64,000 bases of DNA from Sulfitobacter sp. D7 (GCF_003611275.1 NZ_CP020694.1:1-64000), one strand, 5' to 3'; counted from the first letter of the stretch, positions 20,453 through 29,842 are shown. Notes: a model not told the origin generated them from the sequence alone. Program-made: numbers and translations.

Positions 20453-21388
20453 TCAAGAACGCTGAAACAACTGGGCATCCCAAGCCCCCGATAGGACAGC
20501 ATCCCTAACGTGATTGATCAGGAGTTGCCGAATAGCTTCGGTGGCAAAGGTCGGAGGCCGGGACGCCAGGCGGCAAAGATAAAGGGTTCGTGACAGCTCG
20601 GGCGCGATAATCGGACGGGCGCGGACGGTGCCGCGTTCAAGCTGATCGTGCATGAAAAGCCGCGTACCGATGATGCACCCAAGACCCGCCTCGATCGACC
20701 CTGCGATGGCCTGAACGGAATTCATCTGAAGGATCGCTTTTGCCTCGATCTTTTTCAACAATCCCACATCATCCATGATCGCGCGCGCCGATACCCCCTG
20801 CCGTAGCAGGATGATCGGTAGGTCCAGCAATTTGGCAAAGGTGATCGGATCATCGGTATCCCCGATGATATCGGTGCGCCCCACGCAGAACATCTTTTCC
20901 TCAAGCACCGGCTCTGACTCAAAGTTCGGGTCGACAGGCGGATTGTAGATCAGCGCCAGATCGACGTCGGAAGCCAGAAGATGCGGAAGCGCTGCGCCGG
21001 ACAGGCTCTCGGTCAGGGCCAGTTGGACATTGGGGAAATCGCGCACCACCTGCGTGATAAAAGCGACTCCGATCGCCTTGACCGCGGAAAAGGACATGCC
21101 CACCGATACCGGCCCCGAAATCTTGTCGACAGCATCGGTCAGATCAGTTTCGGCTGCGGCCATGGCGCGCAAGATCGAGCGGGCGTGCCCGTAAAGCCGG
21201 TGTCCGGCGGCTGTTGGCTCCATGCCCCTGGGCTTGCGCCGAAAGAGCGGCTTTCCGAATCGCGCCTCCATTTGGGCCAGGTGATGACTAAGGGCTGATG
21301 CCGCGATCCGCAGATGGGTCGAGGCACGCGCCAGTGACCCATATTCGTAAATCGCGTTGAAATATTGAAGCTGGCGTGTATCAAGCAT
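20453..21388 (-). CDS. LysR-family transcriptional regulator
   Basis: The 311-residue protein has the LysR winged helix at 1-62 (LQYFNAIYEYGSLARASTHL, ASALSHHLAQME) and a periplasmic-binding-like effector domain (about 88-300). Length is typical. It is divergent from the CoA-transferase/lyase/TRAP operon, with an 84-base spacer that holds a T-N11-A dyad, so it most likely activates or represses that operon in response to its substrate. The ribosome site ahead of the ATG is weak. The effector cannot be read from the sequence. Confidence 0.92.
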   Translation of the reverse strand: MLDTRQLQYFNAIYEYGSLARASTHLRIAASALSHHLAQMEARFGKPLFRRKPRGMEPTAAGHRLYGHARSILRAMAAAETDLTDAVDKISGPVSVGMSFSAVKAIGVAFITQVVRDFPNVQLALTESLSGAALPHLLASDVDLALIYNPPVDPNFESEPVLEEKMFCVGRTDIIGDTDDPITFAKLLDLPIILLRQGVSARAIMDDVGLLKKIEAKAILQMNSVQAIAGSIEAGLGCIIGTRLFMHDQLERGTVRARPIIAPELSRTLYLCRLASRPPTFATEAIRQLLINHVRDAVLSGAWDAQLFQRS

Positions 21389-21395
21389 TCTGTTT

Positions 21396-21425
21396 TTCAG
21401 AAGGGTTTCTTCGAAACATTATAAT
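21396..21425 (+). promoter_or_regulatory. LysR box and promoter of the CoA-transferase operon
   Basis: TATAAT at 21420-21425 is a perfect -10 box, with TTCAGA (21396-21401) 18 bases upstream as a four-of-six -35. Between them lies the dyad GTTTC-TTC-GAAAC (21405-21417), which also fits the LysR T-N11-A rule (T at 21406, A at 21418). It sits in the spacer facing the rightward operon. Confidence 0.5.
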
Positions 21426-21472
21426 ATCTCGTTCACACGACTTTGGCTATGACTGTTTCAGGAGGAGTTTTC

Positions 21473-22657
21473 ATGACCACAGACATTAGGCCACTTGCCG
21501 GACTACGCGTTGTTGAAATGACGCATATGATCATGGGGCCGTCTTGCGGCATGTTTCTGGGGATGCTTGGTGCCGAAGTCATCAAGGTCGAACCGCCCGA
21601 GGGTGACAAAACCCGCGCGTTGACTGGCATGGGACGGGGCTTCTACCCGACCTTCAACCGCGGCAAAAAGAGCATCACGCTCGACCTGAAATCGGATGCC
21701 GGAAAAGATGCGCTGCATCGGCTTCTTGAAGGGGCGGACGTCTTTGTTGAGAATTTCCGCGATCAATCCCTGGCCAAGATGGGGTTCGCCCCCGACGTAT
21801 TGCAGGCCCGCTATCCCAGTCTGATCGTTTCATCCCTCAAGGGGTTCCTCAAGGGCCCCTACGAGAACCGGACCGCGATGGACGAGGTTGTGCAGATGAT
21901 GACCGGCATGGCCTATATGACCGGCCCTACCGGACGTCCCTTGCGGATCGGATCATCGGCGAATGATATCATGGGCGGCCTTTTTGGTGCCTTCGCGGTT
22001 CTGGTTGCCCTTTTGCAACGCGAGAAAGATGGCAAGGGTCACGTGCTGCGCACCGGGCTTTTTGAAAACTGCCTTTTTCTTGTGGCCCAGCATATGGTGC
22101 AATTCGACATCGAAGGCCGCGAGGCCCCGCCGATGCCCGAACGGGAGTTTTCATGGCCGGTCTACGATATCTTTGACACCTCGGATGGAAAGCAGATGTT
22201 TATCGGTGCCGTCACAGAAGGCCAGTGGGTAACGCTGTGCGATATTTTGGGGCTGCAGGCGTTGCTCGACGATCCCGATTTGCAAACCCGGATGAAGCAG
22301 ATCGACGCCCGCGACCGCACCATACCGGTGGTCGCTACGGCTGTGCGCACCCGGTCCTTTGCCGATCTCCTCGAAGCCTTCGAAGACGCTGGCATCCCCT
22401 TCTCGCCGATCCACCGCCCGGCCGAGATGTACGACGATCCCCATGTGACACGCCCCGGCGGGCTTTTCACATCCTCCCTGCCCGAAGGCGGCACCTACCG
22501 TGCGCCCGCTATGCCCTTCGAGATCGACGATCAACCGGTGGTGGGCGAAAACCTCGACATCGCCGCAATCGGCGCGGATACCCACGCTGTTCTTTCGGCT
22601 GCCGGGCTCAGCGAGGCTGAAATCGCAGCCGCCTGCGGTGTAGAGACAGCAGCATGA
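21473..22657 (+). CDS. CaiB/BaiF family (class III) CoA-transferase
   Basis: Class III CoA-transferases move CoA between carboxylic acids through an aspartyl-CoA intermediate. The 394-residue protein shows the N-terminal PLAGLRVVEMT, LGAEVIKVEPPEGD, the FNRGKKSITLDLK signature at 61-73 and the catalytic Asp, probably Asp137 in NRTAMDEVV. Length is standard. The ATG at 21473 follows AGGAGG; an in-frame start 30 bases upstream lies before that ribosome site. It overlaps the lyase gene by ATGA. In this operon it would activate an imported acid for cleavage by the lyase. Confidence 0.92.
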   Translation: MTTDIRPLAGLRVVEMTHMIMGPSCGMFLGMLGAEVIKVEPPEGDKTRALTGMGRGFYPTFNRGKKSITLDLKSDAGKDALHRLLEGADVFVENFRDQSLAKMGFAPDVLQARYPSLIVSSLKGFLKGPYENRTAMDEVVQMMTGMAYMTGPTGRPLRIGSSANDIMGGLFGAFAVLVALLQREKDGKGHVLRTGLFENCLFLVAQHMVQFDIEGREAPPMPEREFSWPVYDIFDTSDGKQMFIGAVTEGQWVTLCDILGLQALLDDPDLQTRMKQIDARDRTIPVVATAVRTRSFADLLEAFEDAGIPFSPIHRPAEMYDDPHVTRPGGLFTSSLPEGGTYRAPAMPFEIDDQPVVGENLDIAAIGADTHAVLSAAGLSEAEIAAACGVETAA

Positions 22658-23607
22658 CCCGAGCCAGCTCCATTTACCCCGCCGACCGCGTGACCCTTCG
22701 CGAAGTCGGTCTGCGTGACGGGCTTCAGATTACCAAGTCGCTGCCCTCGACCGAGGCCAAGATCGCCTGGCTTGAAGCAGAATGCGCCGCAGGTGTGGGT
22801 CATTACGAGGTCGGATCATTCCTGCCCGCCACCCGTTTCCCCCAATTTGCCGATATTGACGCGATGATTGCTGCGGGCGAACGGCTCGACATCCACTCGG
22901 CGGGGCTGACCCTAAACGAACGAGGGGCCGAGGCCGCAGTGCAAAGCGCGATCCGCGAATTGGTCTGCGTTGTTTCCGCGACCGAAGAACACAGCCAGGC
23001 CAACATGCGCCGCTCGCGCGATGCCGCGGTGGATCTGGTGCGCAACGTTGCCACCATGCGCGACCGCAACGCCCCCGACAAGCTGGTAAACGCCGGGATC
23101 GCGATGGCGCTTGGCTGTTCCATCGCAGGAAATGTCGACCCCGAAGAGGTTCTCCGTCTGGCCGCGGCCTGTCTTGATGCAGGTGCCGATATCGTCGGGA
23201 TCGCGGATACAGTCGGCTACGCCGGGCCAAAGGCTGTTGGCGCGATTTGTGCGCGGATGGAGAAGCTTTGCGGCGGCCAGCCTTTTATCATCCATCTTCA
23301 CGACACGCGGGGCATGGGTGTCGCCAATGCGGCGGCAGCGCTGGATAACGGTGCGCGGGTGATCGATGCATCGCTTGGCGGATTGGGCGGATGCCCGTTT
23401 GCGCCCGGGGCGACCGGCAATGTCGTGTTCGAAGATATCGTATTTTTGTCCGAGTCTATGGGTTTTGCCACGGGAATTGATCTGGACAGACTGAAAGACG
23501 CCCGGCGCATCGCAGGGGAGGCGATGCCGGGTGAAATGTTCCACGGGGCCCTGCACCGCGCAGGACCACCGAAGAACGCAAATTGGCAGGCCAAATCCTT
23601 GGTCTGA
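22654..23607 (+). CDS. hydroxymethylglutaryl-CoA lyase family protein
   Basis: HMG-CoA lyases split 3-hydroxy-3-methylglutaryl-CoA to acetyl-CoA and acetoacetate; relatives cleave citramalyl-CoA and similar 3-hydroxyacyl-CoA esters. The 317-residue TIM barrel keeps the functional residues: VGLRDGLQ (Arg and Asp), HLHDTRGMG (two metal His) and GGLGGCPFAPGATGN (catalytic Cys). It overlaps the CoA-transferase stop by ATGA and is followed by a TRAP transporter. The family assignment is firm. The exact substrate is not, since a partner CoA-transferase suggests an imported acid rather than leucine breakdown. Confidence 0.9.
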   Translation: MTRASSIYPADRVTLREVGLRDGLQITKSLPSTEAKIAWLEAECAAGVGHYEVGSFLPATRFPQFADIDAMIAAGERLDIHSAGLTLNERGAEAAVQSAIRELVCVVSATEEHSQANMRRSRDAAVDLVRNVATMRDRNAPDKLVNAGIAMALGCSIAGNVDPEEVLRLAAACLDAGADIVGIADTVGYAGPKAVGAICARMEKLCGGQPFIIHLHDTRGMGVANAAAALDNGARVIDASLGGLGGCPFAPGATGNVVFEDIVFLSESMGFATGIDLDRLKDARRIAGEAMPGEMFHGALHRAGPPKNANWQAKSLV

Positions 23608-23632
23608 GTTGTAACTGGGAGGAGAAACAACA

Positions 23633-24619
23633 ATGAAATATATTAAATCAGCAGCCATCGGGGCTGCAATCTTTGCGGTTTCCGCGCCGGCATCACAGGC
23701 CGCTACGGAAATGCGGTGCAGCCACCAGCTGCCCCCTGCGCACCACATCGCCAAGGTTGTCGACCGTTGGGCCGCCGAGGTCGAAAGCCTTTCCGAAGGC
23801 GAGATCGACGTGCAGATTTTCGGCGCGGACAGCCTTGTTGGCGCGCGCGAAAACATCGTGGCAACCGCCAAGGGCGACATCGAATGTGCATTCTCGCTGA
23901 ACTTTCAATGGGGCAAAACGCTGCCGATTATGAACGTGACCGTCGCACCCTATGCTTTTGGTGACATCGAAATCTGGAAGAAATGGCCAACTTCGGAGGC
24001 CGCAAGCTTCCTTGAAGAAAAGCTGCTGGAGAAAGGCGTCAAGAACGTCGTCTGGTTGTTCCAGACCAACACCTCTGTCTTCACCACAAACGGTGCGCCG
24101 CTGGTCAAGCCAGAAGACTTTGCCGGCCTGAAGATGCGTGGTGTGACACCGCCCTTTGATGCGGCCCTGTCCGCGCTTGGCTCAACACCCACGGCAATGC
24201 CCGGGTCCGAAGTGTATCAGGCACTGGCCACCGGCGTTATCGACGGTGCGATCACTGACGTTGCTGCCGCCGTGTCGCGTAAATACTATGAAGTGCAGGA
24301 TGCCTTTACCGTCGTCCCTGTCTTGTCGGCCTATTTGCACGGTTACCTGAACCCCGATTTCTACGACGGGCTCTCGGATAAATCCAAGTCCGCCCTCACG
24401 CAGGCTGGCATGAAAGCGTCGGAATGGGCGATCGAAGCCTCGACCGAAGCCGCCGCAGAAGGTCCGAGCCAGCTCGAGGCAAAAGGCGTGAAAGTGCATA
24501 TCGCCACACCAGAAGAGAACGCGGAACTTGAAGCTGTCATGCGGCCTGCTTTCGACAAATCGTTCGGCGAAGGAGATGCTGACAGCCAGACGCTTCTCGA
24601 TCTGATTGCCAAGATGTGA
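23633..24619 (+). CDS. dctP: TRAP transporter substrate-binding protein (DctP)
   Basis: This periplasmic receptor of a TRAP transporter has a signal peptide (MKYIKSAAIGAAIFAVSA, with the cleavage region SQAAT) and a DctP fold of 328 residues. GLKMRGVTPPFDAALSALG includes the Arg that usually binds the substrate carboxylate. GGGAGGAG precedes the ATG. It is third in a five-gene operon and is followed by its own Q and M membrane subunits. The ligand is probably the acid processed by the two upstream enzymes. Confidence 0.92.
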   Translation: MKYIKSAAIGAAIFAVSAPASQAATEMRCSHQLPPAHHIAKVVDRWAAEVESLSEGEIDVQIFGADSLVGARENIVATAKGDIECAFSLNFQWGKTLPIMNVTVAPYAFGDIEIWKKWPTSEAASFLEEKLLEKGVKNVVWLFQTNTSVFTTNGAPLVKPEDFAGLKMRGVTPPFDAALSALGSTPTAMPGSEVYQALATGVIDGAITDVAAAVSRKYYEVQDAFTVVPVLSAYLHGYLNPDFYDGLSDKSKSALTQAGMKASEWAIEASTEAAAEGPSQLEAKGVKVHIATPEENAELEAVMRPAFDKSFGEGDADSQTLLDLIAKM

Positions 24620-24631
24620 GCCGGTCGGATC

Positions 24632-25156
24632 ATGATTGAAAACAAAAAGGTGGGAGCAGCCAATGCTCCCATCTTCCCAGACCGCATCATCACCTGTCTT
24701 GTCCGCTTTTGCGGCATGCTCAGCACGGCGCTGATCCTTGTGATCCTTGTCCAGATTGTGATTGCCGTGATCCGGCGCTACCTGTTCGACAGCCCGCTGC
24801 AATGGAGCGACGAAATGATTGGCTATCTGCTGGTGACGCTTATCATGCTCGGCTCGGCCGAGGCGTTGCGGCGCGGGGATCACATCGCGATCGACCTTGT
24901 GTCGGCCCAGTTGCGCCCCGGCCTGGCCCGTCTGCAAAGGGTCTTGGCAAACCTGTCGGTCATGGCATTTTCCACCATCGTCGGCGTGTCGATATGGGAC
25001 AGCATCGCTTTCGCCCATAGTTTCGGGTCATATTCTGTCGGCTATATCGAAATCGCGACGTGGATTCCGCAGGTGCCGGTTGTCCTTGGGATGGCCCTGC
25101 TTTTCCTGACCGCAGCGCTTGGCCTTTACCGCTCTTTACGGGGGCTGCCTCAATGA
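24632..25156 (+). CDS. dctQ: TRAP transporter small permease (DctQ)
   Basis: The 174-residue protein has four predicted membrane helices (about 30-55, 65-85, 105-125, 145-165) and the family stretch LQWSDEMIGYLLVTLIMLGS followed by the charged ALRRGDHIAIDL. DctQ scaffolds the large DctM subunit in sodium-driven TRAP uptake. It starts 12 bases after dctP and overlaps dctM by ATGA, so P, Q and M are one translational unit. Confidence 0.92.
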   Translation: MIENKKVGAANAPIFPDRIITCLVRFCGMLSTALILVILVQIVIAVIRRYLFDSPLQWSDEMIGYLLVTLIMLGSAEALRRGDHIAIDLVSAQLRPGLARLQRVLANLSVMAFSTIVGVSIWDSIAFAHSFGSYSVGYIEIATWIPQVPVVLGMALLFLTAALGLYRSLRGLPQ

Positions 25157-26439
25157 CCATTATCTTTGTCTTTGCAGGGCTAATCCTGCTTCTGCTCACG
25201 GGCATTCCAATCTTTGCCGCCCTTGGCCTGTCTGCAAGCGCCATCATGATGATCGTCGAAGGGGATATAGACGGATTGGGCGATGCTGTTTTTACCCAGC
25301 TCGATAAACCGGTCCTCAGCACCATCCCGCTTTTCGTGTTCATGGCGCAGGTGATGATCCGGGCCAAGGTGATCGACGACCTCTATACATTCGCCCACAC
25401 CGTCATCGGTCATGTGAAGGGCGGCCTCGGCGTCGCCACGGTGCTGGCGTGCACCATATTCGCTGCGATCTCCGGTTCCTCCGTTGCAACGGCGCTTTCC
25501 ATCGGATCCAGCGCAATCCCGCAGATGAAACGCTTTGGCTATGCCGAACGGGATGCTTTGGGGGTCGTGGCAGCAGGCGGCACCTTGGGTATTCTGATCC
25601 CGCCGTCCGGGCCGATGATCCTGTATGCAATCGTGTCGGAGGCGTCAATTGGTGCGTTGTTTCTGGCCGGGATCATCCCGGGGCTGATGCTGGCACTGAT
25701 GTTTTCGGCCTATTGCATGATCCAGGCCCGTGGGCGCGACGGAATCAACACCCCCGACTGGGCCGGCTGGCCTGCCGCAGTCTTTGCCTTTCGGCGTTCG
25801 GTCTGGGCTTTGCTTGCGCCACCGGTCGTGATGGGCGGTATCTATTTTGGTATCTTCACCGCATCCGAGGCCGCCGCCGCCGGTTCCCTTTATGCGCTGC
25901 TGGTCGCGGTGCTGGTCTATCGCAATTTCGGGTTCAGTGACCTGTGGGCGTGTGCCTATTCGACAATGCGAACCTCGATGATGGTCTTCATGATCATCGC
26001 GGGTGCAGCGATGTTCGGCCATGCGATCACGCTGGTCCGTCTTCCGGTCGGCGTGACCGAGGCCGTGGCAAGCTTTGGCCTTGGTCCGATCGGTTTCGTT
26101 CTTGTGGTGATGGTCCTGATCTTTGTGCTTGGCATGTTCCTCGAATCCATTGCGATCATCCTGATCACGACACCGATCCTGTTGCCGACAATGATTGCCC
26201 TTGGCATTGATCCGATCTGGTATGGCATCTTGCTGATGATCAACCTCGAACTGGCAATGATCACCCCTCCAGTCGGTATGAACCTGTTCGTGATCAAGGG
26301 TATTTCGAACGCGCCGCTCGCGACGATTGTGCGTGGTGCAGCTCCGTTCGTGATCATCATGATCGCCGGCCTCGCGCTGCTTATCGCTGTACCGGAGCTG
26401 GCCACATGGCTGCCAACTGCTGCCGGATTTGGCCGGTAG
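25153..26439 (+). CDS. dctM: TRAP transporter large permease (DctM)
   Basis: The 428-residue, strongly hydrophobic protein has about a dozen membrane segments and DctM landmarks: AAISGSSVATALSIGSSAIP near 106-125 and the GILIPPSGPMI helix, with a second pseudo-repeat MITPPVGMNLFV near the C-terminus. It carries the sodium-coupled transport path. The ATG at 25153 lies in the ATGA overlap with dctQ; the longer frame upstream runs through dctQ and is not used. It is the last gene of the LysR-controlled operon. Confidence 0.92.
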   Translation: MTIIFVFAGLILLLLTGIPIFAALGLSASAIMMIVEGDIDGLGDAVFTQLDKPVLSTIPLFVFMAQVMIRAKVIDDLYTFAHTVIGHVKGGLGVATVLACTIFAAISGSSVATALSIGSSAIPQMKRFGYAERDALGVVAAGGTLGILIPPSGPMILYAIVSEASIGALFLAGIIPGLMLALMFSAYCMIQARGRDGINTPDWAGWPAAVFAFRRSVWALLAPPVVMGGIYFGIFTASEAAAAGSLYALLVAVLVYRNFGFSDLWACAYSTMRTSMMVFMIIAGAAMFGHAITLVRLPVGVTEAVASFGLGPIGFVLVVMVLIFVLGMFLESIAIILITTPILLPTMIALGIDPIWYGILLMINLELAMITPPVGMNLFVIKGISNAPLATIVRGAAPFVIIMIAGLALLIAVPELATWLPTAAGFGR

Positions 26440-26455
26440 GAAAATACGGCCGACC

Positions 26456-26482
26456 GAGCCGGTTATACAATTTGACCGGCTC
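26456..26482 (+). terminator. hairpin after the TRAP operon
   Basis: GAGCCGGT (26456-26463) pairs with ACCGGCTC (26475-26482) across an 11-base loop, 16 bases after the dctM stop. There is no run of T after the stem, so it is at best a weak intrinsic terminator. Confidence 0.4.
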
Positions 26483-28226
26483 AATCATCCAATAGCAAAT
26501 ACCAGCATTCATTTTGACACTCCTTGCCATTCGCAGTCCCGTTGAAAACATTGCCAATGGTGTAGCAATGGATCGCTTGCCGCCCGTTTACCAAGTCAGC
26601 GCATCCCCGAAGTGCCAAAAGCACATTTAGGAGAAACGGCTCCTATTTGGCGCTAAATTCGCAAAGCGGACTTCCACACTGATTGCAGCGAATGTCTCCT
26701 TCCCGCCCCTTCTGCAGATATGTAGCGCCTCTACTGGCCCCAAACGCCTGAAAAAATCGACGCCTGAGCCTAAGTCGAACAATCTTTTCAGATCGATATG
26801 ATTGGAACCGTCGCACTTATAACAACGCCCAATTGACCCCGAAGGTAGAGAACTCTCATTTGAAAAACACATCATCAGCACTTCGTAGATGGGCCCTCGG
26901 GAAATACCTACGTCTGCATGTCACCTTGATCGGCAGCCATTGTTTAAGAAGGCGAAACCACAACGTGATCAGCTTTGCTTCATATAATCAAACACTATGA
27001 GTATCTCTTTTCGCCTCATGGCCTGTAGGAAAGGCGTTGGAAAGCGGGGTGTTCTCCAGCCCAATAGGCCGTAACTCAAATTTTTTTTGCCTATCACCTT
27101 ATTCCGGCGGAGCTGATGGGTTCACCCCTGCTGTACGCCAATTCTGGAATTGGTTCCTGTCGAGACAATCAACTAAAGGTTACTTTCTCATCTCATCACA
27201 GGGAACCCGGTTGCGAAAACCACAAACTTGAATGACCCCAAATAGCCAGCGATGTATCAGGCAACCAATTCATATTCTTCTCTCGGCACTTACGCGATTG
27301 ATATGAAGTAGAATGAAAAGGAAATCAGTCACCTGGAGGATTTTTCTTGCCACTGACGAACAAACCTACAAAATTGAAATTAAATGATAATTCAACTATC
27401 TTTGATATTTTTCGCCACTATACGGTGCCACTATCCTACTTCGCGGACCATGCCAACTTATCGCAGTAGTCTGGAGGCGGTTGGTTCTGCATTTCAGCAC
27501 TGTAACCGTGATGATCTATGCCGCGAAGGCTCCCTGTCGCACTGAATAGTGCAAGCACCTGGCGGGTATCGTCGCGCAGGTCAACATCGACCTGGACTCT
27601 GCCACGATGCACAGGGACGATCGCAAATTGGTGGGCTGACGCCGAAGTTGTGGTAAGTTCACCCCAGACATTCATGGAGGGTTACGTTCGCATACTGCCA
27701 ATAAGTCTGCTCACGAGTGCCGGTCGTTTGATATTGAGGCAGTTGAGGACGCGGACAGCTGGCATCTCAACGCTTTGGTCGATGAAAAGCCGAAAAAAGT
27801 GTACCGGGGGACGTGAGCCATTAAGTCCAGCAAGACGCTTACCTATTATAAAATCGGTAAACTGCGTAGGATCAGCGCCGCCCTAATCAAGCAGACGTCA
27901 TCTTTGGAATCACGCACGCCAATATGTCGAAGTGCCCGCCCGTAAGGTTATAGATTGCCGATAGCTGGCGTGAGGTATTGCGCCGAGGGACCCGCCGCCC
28001 CTTATTCTGAAAGCGCGTCTCGTCCGGCTCGGTCATACCAAACCCGCGCTGTGCATTCGGGTCCTGCGTCCCGCCAAACGCTGCGCAAAACAGGTGTTCA
28101 GCAAGGTCGCAGTTCGGGTTGCTGGCAGTACGGACGACGCCCCGAGACCGTAGCTCCTCACCTATTTAGAAGTGGATGGCGCAGGCACGCATGTCGCAGC
28201 TGCGACCTTACCCTCGTCGGTAATAC
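26483..28226. other. long noncoding stretch with repeat copy and gene debris
   Basis: No intact gene is supported in these 1.7 kb. TTGCAGCGAATGTC (26683-26696), followed by TCCTTCCCGCCCC, is a clear copy of the dispersed repeat. On the minus strand, 26627-26881 encodes a degenerate half zinc ribbon (CYKCDGSNHIDLKRLFDL, then HICRRGG where a second Cys would be expected). GTCGCACTG, GTCGCGCAGG and GATGCACAGG start at 27536, 27571 and 27606, exactly 35 bases apart, the first preceded by T (TGTCGC), as in some transposon ends. The stretch is AT-rich around 26900-27450. Confidence 0.4.
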
Positions 28227-29054
28227 CTACCACGAGCCGAAGACATAATGGAACTCTCCAGGATTTCCGACGCCATCTCCATCTTTGAAAATAGCGATTT
28301 TGACATCGGCGATTTTTAGGTCCTCAATGAGCTTGGTCATGAGATCGACTGAGCTTCCCCAGCTTTCTGGCAACACCAAAACGGTCTTGGAATGCTCCCG
28401 GGCGGCCAGCGCCGCCATTCCAAGCGTTTCAAGCAAGTATCGCTGGTGTCTTTTCTGACGATATGATTTCACTTCAATGGCAGCAATCGGCTTACCGTTC
28501 CGTAACACAGCAAAATCAACTGGTACTCTGGAGCTTCGGGTTCCTTCGGTAATACTGATGCCACTTCCAAGCTCCAAGACATCAGGGTTGTTATTCAGGA
28601 ACGCCGCCACGGCGGCTTCAAAGGCCACCGCCTGTCTCACACGCTCATGGGCCAATATTCCGCGACCGCCTTTTTTCTCCCTAATACCTTTCAGAGCCTC
28701 TCGGATCTGTGTTCGAGAGAGTTCGCCGCCAAAAAATTTCGTGGCGAGGCTGGCAGCTAACTTATTGTCATAAAATGATATTTGAGAAAGCAGCAACACG
28801 CCGGTCATGGCAATACCGTCGTTTTCTGCTTCCAGTGCTTCCGGCGCATGCGTTTTCATCCAACTTACTGCTGCAAGAGGATTGCGAAGGCTCGATGCAT
28901 CAACGCCGCGGAGGAGAGCTACAGCCGCGAGCAACTGGTTACCGTCGACGAAATTGTATGCCTCGGGTGTCTCCAAAGCCGACATCAGCGCTTTGGCAAA
29001 CGACATCCAATTTGGATCTGAAGCAAAGGCTTCAAGCTTAGTGGGAGCGTTCAT
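28227..29054 (-). CDS. PD-(D/E)xK nuclease-like protein, divergent from tnsA
   Basis: The 275-residue protein has a C-terminal restriction-endonuclease-like core: Glu146 (AFEAAVAAFL), Asp180 (VPVDFAVLRNGKP), Glu194 and Lys196 (AAIEVKSYR), in the order E...D...ExK with a strand-turn-strand between D and ExK. The N-terminal half is helical and unassigned. It is transcribed away from the TnsA-type gene across a 77-base spacer, so the two nucleases share a control region. It could be a transposon accessory gene or a cargo nuclease. I know no named family for it. Confidence 0.6.
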   Translation of the reverse strand: MNAPTKLEAFASDPNWMSFAKALMSALETPEAYNFVDGNQLLAAVALLRGVDASSLRNPLAAVSWMKTHAPEALEAENDGIAMTGVLLLSQISFYDNKLAASLATKFFGGELSRTQIREALKGIREKKGGRGILAHERVRQAVAFEAAVAAFLNNNPDVLELGSGISITEGTRSSRVPVDFAVLRNGKPIAAIEVKSYRQKRHQRYLLETLGMAALAAREHSKTVLVLPESWGSSVDLMTKLIEDLKIADVKIAIFKDGDGVGNPGEFHYVFGSW

Positions 29055-29100
29055 GGAAACATTATATCAAGAAATGACTCTCAAAACAGAGCAAAATAGT

Positions 29101-29113
29101 TTAGTACTACTAA
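29101..29113. promoter_or_regulatory. palindrome in the nuclease-tnsA spacer
   Basis: TTAGTA-C-TACTAA is a perfect 13-base palindrome, 18 bases ahead of the tnsA ATG and about 46 bases from the divergent nuclease start. It is a candidate operator shared by both directions; nothing else supports it. Confidence 0.3.
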
Positions 29114-29131
29114 CGACTCAGGGGAACAGCA

Positions 29132-29842
29132 ATGAGAGTTGACTTCAAATCAGCGCCGACGGCACGCAGAATTCAAAAGCGCGGGCAGCAAAAGAAAGCT
29201 CACTATACTACACCGGGCGCTACCGGGCGCTTGATGCAGCTTGAAAGCCGGTTGGAAGCAAGCGCTGCGATTGTTATGGGTCTTGATCCGAGGGTCGCGG
29301 ATATTCGTTCTCAGCCGGTGTGTTTCGACTTGGCGACAGGACGCGCCTATCCGTCCAAAGAGCACCTTCGCTTAGCAGCCGCCGAAAACGGCAACCGCCC
29401 GGTCGAATACACACCAGATTTCAAAGCAAGCCTTCCCAAAGGCCCGGTCTTTATCGAAGTGAAGCATTCCGCCCTAATCGAAATGAACCCTAAGATTTTG
29501 GGCTATCCTGGTGTCTTGGCCCGCTACGGTCACCGCCTCATAATAATAGATGACTCATGCCTGCCGGAAACATTTGTCCGGAATATGCGGCTTTTGAACA
29601 TCTCAAAGTCAGCAGTGCCAAAGGGTCCTGATACAGCAAAACTTCGCAAAGATACCGATACAGGCGCGAATATCACTGATCTGGTCAAAAAGGGGCATTC
29701 TCAACGGAACATCCTCGCAGCGCTGGCTCATGGTGAAGTAACCTGTGATGTACAGGACGAACGCATCTCCCAGCAGACAGTGATCCGCAGTTCAAAAGGG
29801 TTGCCCAGGCACCTCATGGAGCTACCCCTTGGCCTACAATGA
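29132..29842 (+). CDS. tnsA: TnsA-type transposon endonuclease
   Basis: TnsA-type enzymes nick the 5' ends of a Tn7-like element so that it moves by cut-and-paste. The 236-residue protein has the TnsA nuclease core: Glu42 in LEASAAIVMGLDP, IRSQP, Asp96 in VEYTPDFKAS, then Glu109-Val-Lys111 in FIEVKHS. The C-terminal half (about 150-236) is predicted helical and would contact TnsC or TnsB. AGGGG precedes the ATG. It is the first gene of a tightly packed operon; its last 14 bases overlap the start of tnsB. Confidence 0.85.
   Translation: MRVDFKSAPTARRIQKRGQQKKAHYTTPGATGRLMQLESRLEASAAIVMGLDPRVADIRSQPVCFDLATGRAYPSKEHLRLAAAENGNRPVEYTPDFKASLPKGPVFIEVKHSALIEMNPKILGYPGVLARYGHRLIIIDDSCLPETFVRNMRLLNISKSAVPKGPDTAKLRKDTDTGANITDLVKKGHSQRNILAALAHGEVTCDVQDERISQQTVIRSSKGLPRHLMELPLGLQ

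Noticed and set aside
26627..26881. 84-codon minus-strand gene with a zinc-ribbon start
   Set aside because: Only one CxxC remains, the second pair is broken (CRRGG), and its end runs through a degenerate repeat; treated as debris.
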